From assembly GCA_026874595.1 (NCBI GenBank), contig CM049319.1, positions 17,959,101-18,023,100 on the forward strand: a DNA stretch of 64,000 nucleotides, read 5' to 3'. The position numbers and the translations under genes were made by a program. The stretch is from Sipunculus nudus (taxonomy: Eukaryota > Annelida > Sipuncula > Golfingiida > Sipunculidae). The notes beneath the pieces are model-generated. The model was not told where the DNA came from. It was given only the letters and a program-made list of their open reading frames with translations, and ran no database searches. Of this stretch, positions 60,440 to 64,000 are shown piece by piece (position 1 is the stretch's first letter; every line of letters starts with the position of its first letter).

Positions 60440-63430
60440 AAATAAAACTAGGTAATGGAGAGACGCATGTCGAACTTTGGAGACATCCTGCGGAACGGCA
60501 TCATTACGGAGAGCATGTCCCACTATGCATCGTCCATCGTAATTGTCAGAAATAAGAATAGTTTTCCGCCTATATGTTGATTATCAAAGTCAACGCTTTA
60601 ATGTTAAAAAGGACGGGTTTGCCCCCCCCCCCCCCCCCCCCCCACGAATTGAGGGGTAATTAGAACCTTTGGGTGGAGCAAAGTTCTCACATCAGACATC
60701 ACACTGGCAGGTAACTAGATGGAGGTCGCTCCTGAATGTCATTAGACGACGGCTTCTGTAGTCCCAATGGGCATCTCTAAATACATTCATATGCCGTTTT
60801 GCCTAGCGAACGCCTCTTTTAGCTGACAGAGAATAATGAATTTAACGAGGATAAATTTGAATTTCTGCTCGTTTACCTCATTACACTCATTGTTGGTAAG
60901 GATATTTTGATCAAATACCTCACTTAGACAAAATGCATGGTAAAAGCCACACAAAAACTGATGTTTTGCAGAGAAATGTTGCCTATTTCGTTAGTCTGGT
61001 TTTTTTTTTTATTTAGAGTGTGTGGTTTTATAAGACGCCCACTGTGCTATGGACCAAATACTGTGGAGTTTCTTTATTATAGGAATTTAAAATATTTTGT
61101 CGAGTCAGCGTATCTCGAGTGATGAATGGCCTAAATTTAGCTAATAGAGAATGATTTCTTCTTTCAAACGAACGAGCAATGCTGAAGTTTTTGTGAGCTA
61201 ATTTCTTCGAGTCACCAAGTGATGCCATATCTGGAACTTGGTCCCGATTGTGTAACTAGATTGGGGCCTATTATGTTATAATATTTATGAGTTGGGCCAA
61301 CATTTAGCAGCAAGTCTGTAAGCTAAGAATACCGAAACGAGTTCGTTGTTTGGAGACCTGGTTGCGTTTTACTGTTCCTTTCTAATCTCTTGCTAATGTT
61401 AGACTACGTCGTAGCGACAGGACTGTCAGCCATGTGTTGAGACTGTAACCTGACTGAAACATCATCAGTCGTAATCAATATTAATCGGCTCGCTCCTGAG
61501 GAGATTTAAGAGGAAGAACTGCACTCTGTGTGTCTGTTCTGGGGGGGAAGTTCCCATGGGGGCACTTACGCCGGCATATTTGTTTAAACCCCAACATGAA
61601 AAAGTCATTCTGTTTTATTTAGAGAATTTAAGGGCTTTATATATTACCAAGAATTAACGCTGGTTCTGTGGAGTCAGTTGTTACAAGTGCACCAATGGTT
61701 TACAGAACGGATCATTCGTCGTGCTAATCTTCTGTTTACTTAAGACTTCTGCTTTTGTTTGAATATATTTATGTATTCTGTAACGGTGCTTACAATATCT
61801 TGAAGTACTGATATTACAATAAACCTGGCTGGAGTTAGACAGATCCATTCGCCTATTAAGTTAATGTCTTTGTACTCGTATGTTAAATATTTGGCAAGAT
61901 GCTTGGTTATTGTTACATACTGTCGGTTGCTGGTTTTACATGATTAAGTCTTAGCAAGTTTGAGCACAGGCGAGAGTAATACCATAAGCCTAGTCCCTGT
62001 CCAAATATTTTTACACGAATTCAGGTCAGTCAGGGACTTGGGTTGCGAGTCATTTAAGTATCTTGGATATATGATTTCAGCAGAAGGTATTCACCCTGAC
62101 CAAGATAAGGACACGGCAGTCAGAGAAAGGTCGAAGCCAAGAAGCGTTCAAGAGCTTCGCCGCTTTGTTCCAGCTATGCAAAGAAGTGATAGCTTTGGAA
62201 AAATTGGTGGAACAGCTGTGTTACAACAAGGCATTAAGAAAGAAACCCATTTCCTTACAGATGCACCGGATGAAGGAAGCATGACCAGGCCTTAAATGGC
62301 CTACATTATGCTTTGACTTCTCCACCAGTGTTGCCAAATGCCAATTTTTTATTCGTCCATCATGGAAACAAACGCCAGAAAAGGAGTAAGGGCTACGTTG
62401 AACCAACTTCAGGATAGAAAGGACCAATTATTTCATGTGCGAGTATTTGGTAAAGAGAGGAGAAAGGAACTCTGTCAATTATAAGCCAAAGCAGACAGGG
62501 TTCCTTGACAAGCTAGCTTTACTTTATGACCTCACAGAAGGCGTCAATTACTTTCAAAATTCATGGTGTTCAGGTCAGTAGAAAAGAACCGTAAAACTGA
62601 TGCGCTATCACTACTTGACAAAGGGCTGGAGAGAAAAGAGGCAAGAGAAAACAAAAGGATGCATACCTGGTTAACTACTCTTGAATCAGTAGCATCGGGT
62701 TGAGCGAATGGACGGTGAATTATAAAGGTATGTCAAGGACGCTTACCCTAGTGATATGCTTCTACAGTCACTGAAGGAAAAGGTGTTAGAGTATCACAAC
62801 AATCAAGGTCATCCATGTTTTGAGCGGACAGGTCTTCTTGCGACCCAGATGTTACTGGCTCATCATAGCACTGGACAGTGAGCAATAGGCAGGAAACTGA
62901 GAAGAAAAAGATTATCCATGGCATGATAGAAAAGACAAGGTCACTTGAAATCTCAGCAACTGACCGTCGTTGACAAATCATCAAACGGACTCGACGTCTT
63001 AGTTTTGACATATTCTTAAAGAAGGACCAAAGGCAGTTACTACGGCTATGGCTTTGGTGCGAGACTGGTTTAAGTTTGGTCCGTCAATTAGAATTCACAG
63101 TTATCAAGGGAGAGAATTTGAGTCGCGTTTGATTAGTTGGTCATGTGATGAAAGCCAAGGCCCATGGCATGGTACGAATAATCCAGTAGAAAAGAAGAAA
63201 AAATGGGAAAGAACAGCTTGAGGATGTTGTCATTACGTATAATACAACTCCACATAGCAGAACGTGCTTAATCGATTTTATTTACTGTTTGGTAGGGATC
63301 CACAGGTATCAAGCTATAGACGTTGAGTGTGACAATGTGGAATAAGTAGAGCAACACAACGAAAAGGCTTCAAGAAGCGAGCAGATTGGCTCACCGGAGC
63401 CTTGAAAGACCGAAAATGATTATATCTCGG
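60440..63430 (+). pseudogene. Decayed canonical-order Ty3/Gypsy pol relic (RT-RNase H-INT) with interrupting segment
   Basis: Fragments in pol order: RT fingers (RNGIITESMSHYASSIVIVR near 60,495-60,555, then YVDYQSQ in another frame), a MPFCLANAS block at 60,792, LMFCREM near 60,960, then after about 0.9 kb without RT homology FKYLGYMISAEGIHPDQDK (62,054-62,110) and a PRSVQELRRF block. RNase H traces follow (SPPVLPNANFLF; KTDALSLL at 62,591), then integrase traces: YHNNQGHPCFERT near 62,790 and VITYNTTPHSRT near 63,233. Many stops and frameshifts. This is a different lineage from the element at 22-29 kb because INT lies after RT. No LTRs were found. Confidence 0.7.
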
Positions 63431-63549
63431 CAACTCGTCATGCCAGAGAGGTCTAGTTTTTCTGGGTTTAGGTATGCTCCATAAGCAGCGGCTATGCTAC
63501 GCTCTACTATTCGCTACACTAACCGCTGCATTAAACTGCGGTTGCCGGT

Positions 63550-63963
63550 CAGGTTTGGCCACTAGGCGGTGCTGTCTCTGTTGAATTCCCCTTGCGTAAT
63601 ATTTAATCAAACACACTGCAGGTATCACTAGTACAAATGGATGTTCTTCGAGGTACCGGTCACTTTACACTGCTGTGGAAAACGCTTGGAAGCACAAACT
63701 TCTTCACCCAATTGGAATACACACGATGCAATCGTCAGCTTTCACCACAGTCTGTATACTGACTTGCCTGAAGACAGTTGTCCCCCACTGTCTGCATATT
63801 TCCTGTATTGCGTGCCGCACGAGCTTGCCCCGCATAGCTATGTTGGTTTATACGCGTGCTAAGCCAATCAGATTTCTTCTACCAGTTCTGCAGATTTTTT
63901 TAAACGCAGAGCCAATCAGATTTTATTTATCCAGCGCAAACTGACTGGGTGTAGCCAAACCTG
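63550..63963. mobile_element. Possible miniature TIR element
   Basis: CAGGTTTGGCCAC at the left and GTAGCCAAACCTG at the right are inverted copies (12 of 13). The GCCAATCAGATTT block occurs twice inside (about 63,862 and 63,911). No clear target duplication, and the open frames inside have no domain. Confidence 0.4.
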
Positions 63964-64000
63964 AAGAATCATTGTATTTCATACAGCGTGTGAGTGGGAG

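Noticed and set aside
62748-63011. 87-codon minus-strand open frame with a hydrophobic segment
   Set aside because: Antisense to integrase traces of the decayed Gypsy relic.

Overview
This window looks like AT-rich nuclear DNA of a marine invertebrate animal, most likely a protostome and plausibly a mollusc. That is an inference from three things: animal-type protein genes, one of them with clear GT-AG introns; the mix of transposable elements; and the very dense (TA)n and poly(C)/poly(G) tracts. There is no bacterial or organellar gene organisation. Gene density is low. I support two host protein-coding genes, both on the minus strand; the rest is transposon-derived DNA, simple repeats and unannotated unique DNA.

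Layout. 1.4-2.6 kb: a single-coding-exon GT31 beta-1,3-glycosyltransferase (minus). 2.7-4.2 kb: a dispersed repeat, a short tRNA-like element and the 3' end of a CR1/L2-like LINE. 4.2-22 kb: no host gene, but hAT-type elements (one with a perfect 8-bp target duplication at 20.1-20.6 kb, two candidates with 5-bp duplications), copies of a ~300-bp TIR element, a ~160-bp tandem repeat and a DIRS-like reverse-transcriptase relic. 22,081-28,962: a nearly full-length but inactivated Ty3/Gypsy-class LTR retrotransposon with two LTRs, a 4-bp target duplication and the order gag-PR-INT-RT-RNaseH. Integrase precedes reverse transcriptase, which is the Gmr1-type order. 29-37 kb: AT-rich DNA with tandem and dispersed repeats, a tRNA-derived SINE and a fourth TIR element. 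39,010-43,852: a four-coding-exon LIM-only (LMO/rhombotin-like) gene on the minus strand, followed at 44.34-44.42 kb by a doubled CCAAT/CRE-like module in promoter position. 44.5-60 kb: gene-poor, with many microsatellites, pogo-like terminal relics, a GAGTCC-type repeat and a CpG-richer patch at 58.6 kb. 60.4-63.5 kb: a badly decayed canonical-order Gypsy relic (RT-RH-INT) with an interrupting ~0.9-kb segment. 63.55-63.96 kb: a possible short TIR element.

The two host genes have no evident functional link: one is a Golgi glycosyltransferase, the other a nuclear LIM adaptor. The strongest observations are the INT-before-RT retrotransposon, the LMO gene whose N-terminal extension carries two sumoylation-type motifs, the four-copy TIR family (one copy shows a poly(C) tract apparently grown inside the element), and the hAT-like elements with two different target-duplication lengths. 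All coordinates and protein calls come from reading the sequence by eye; no database search was run.
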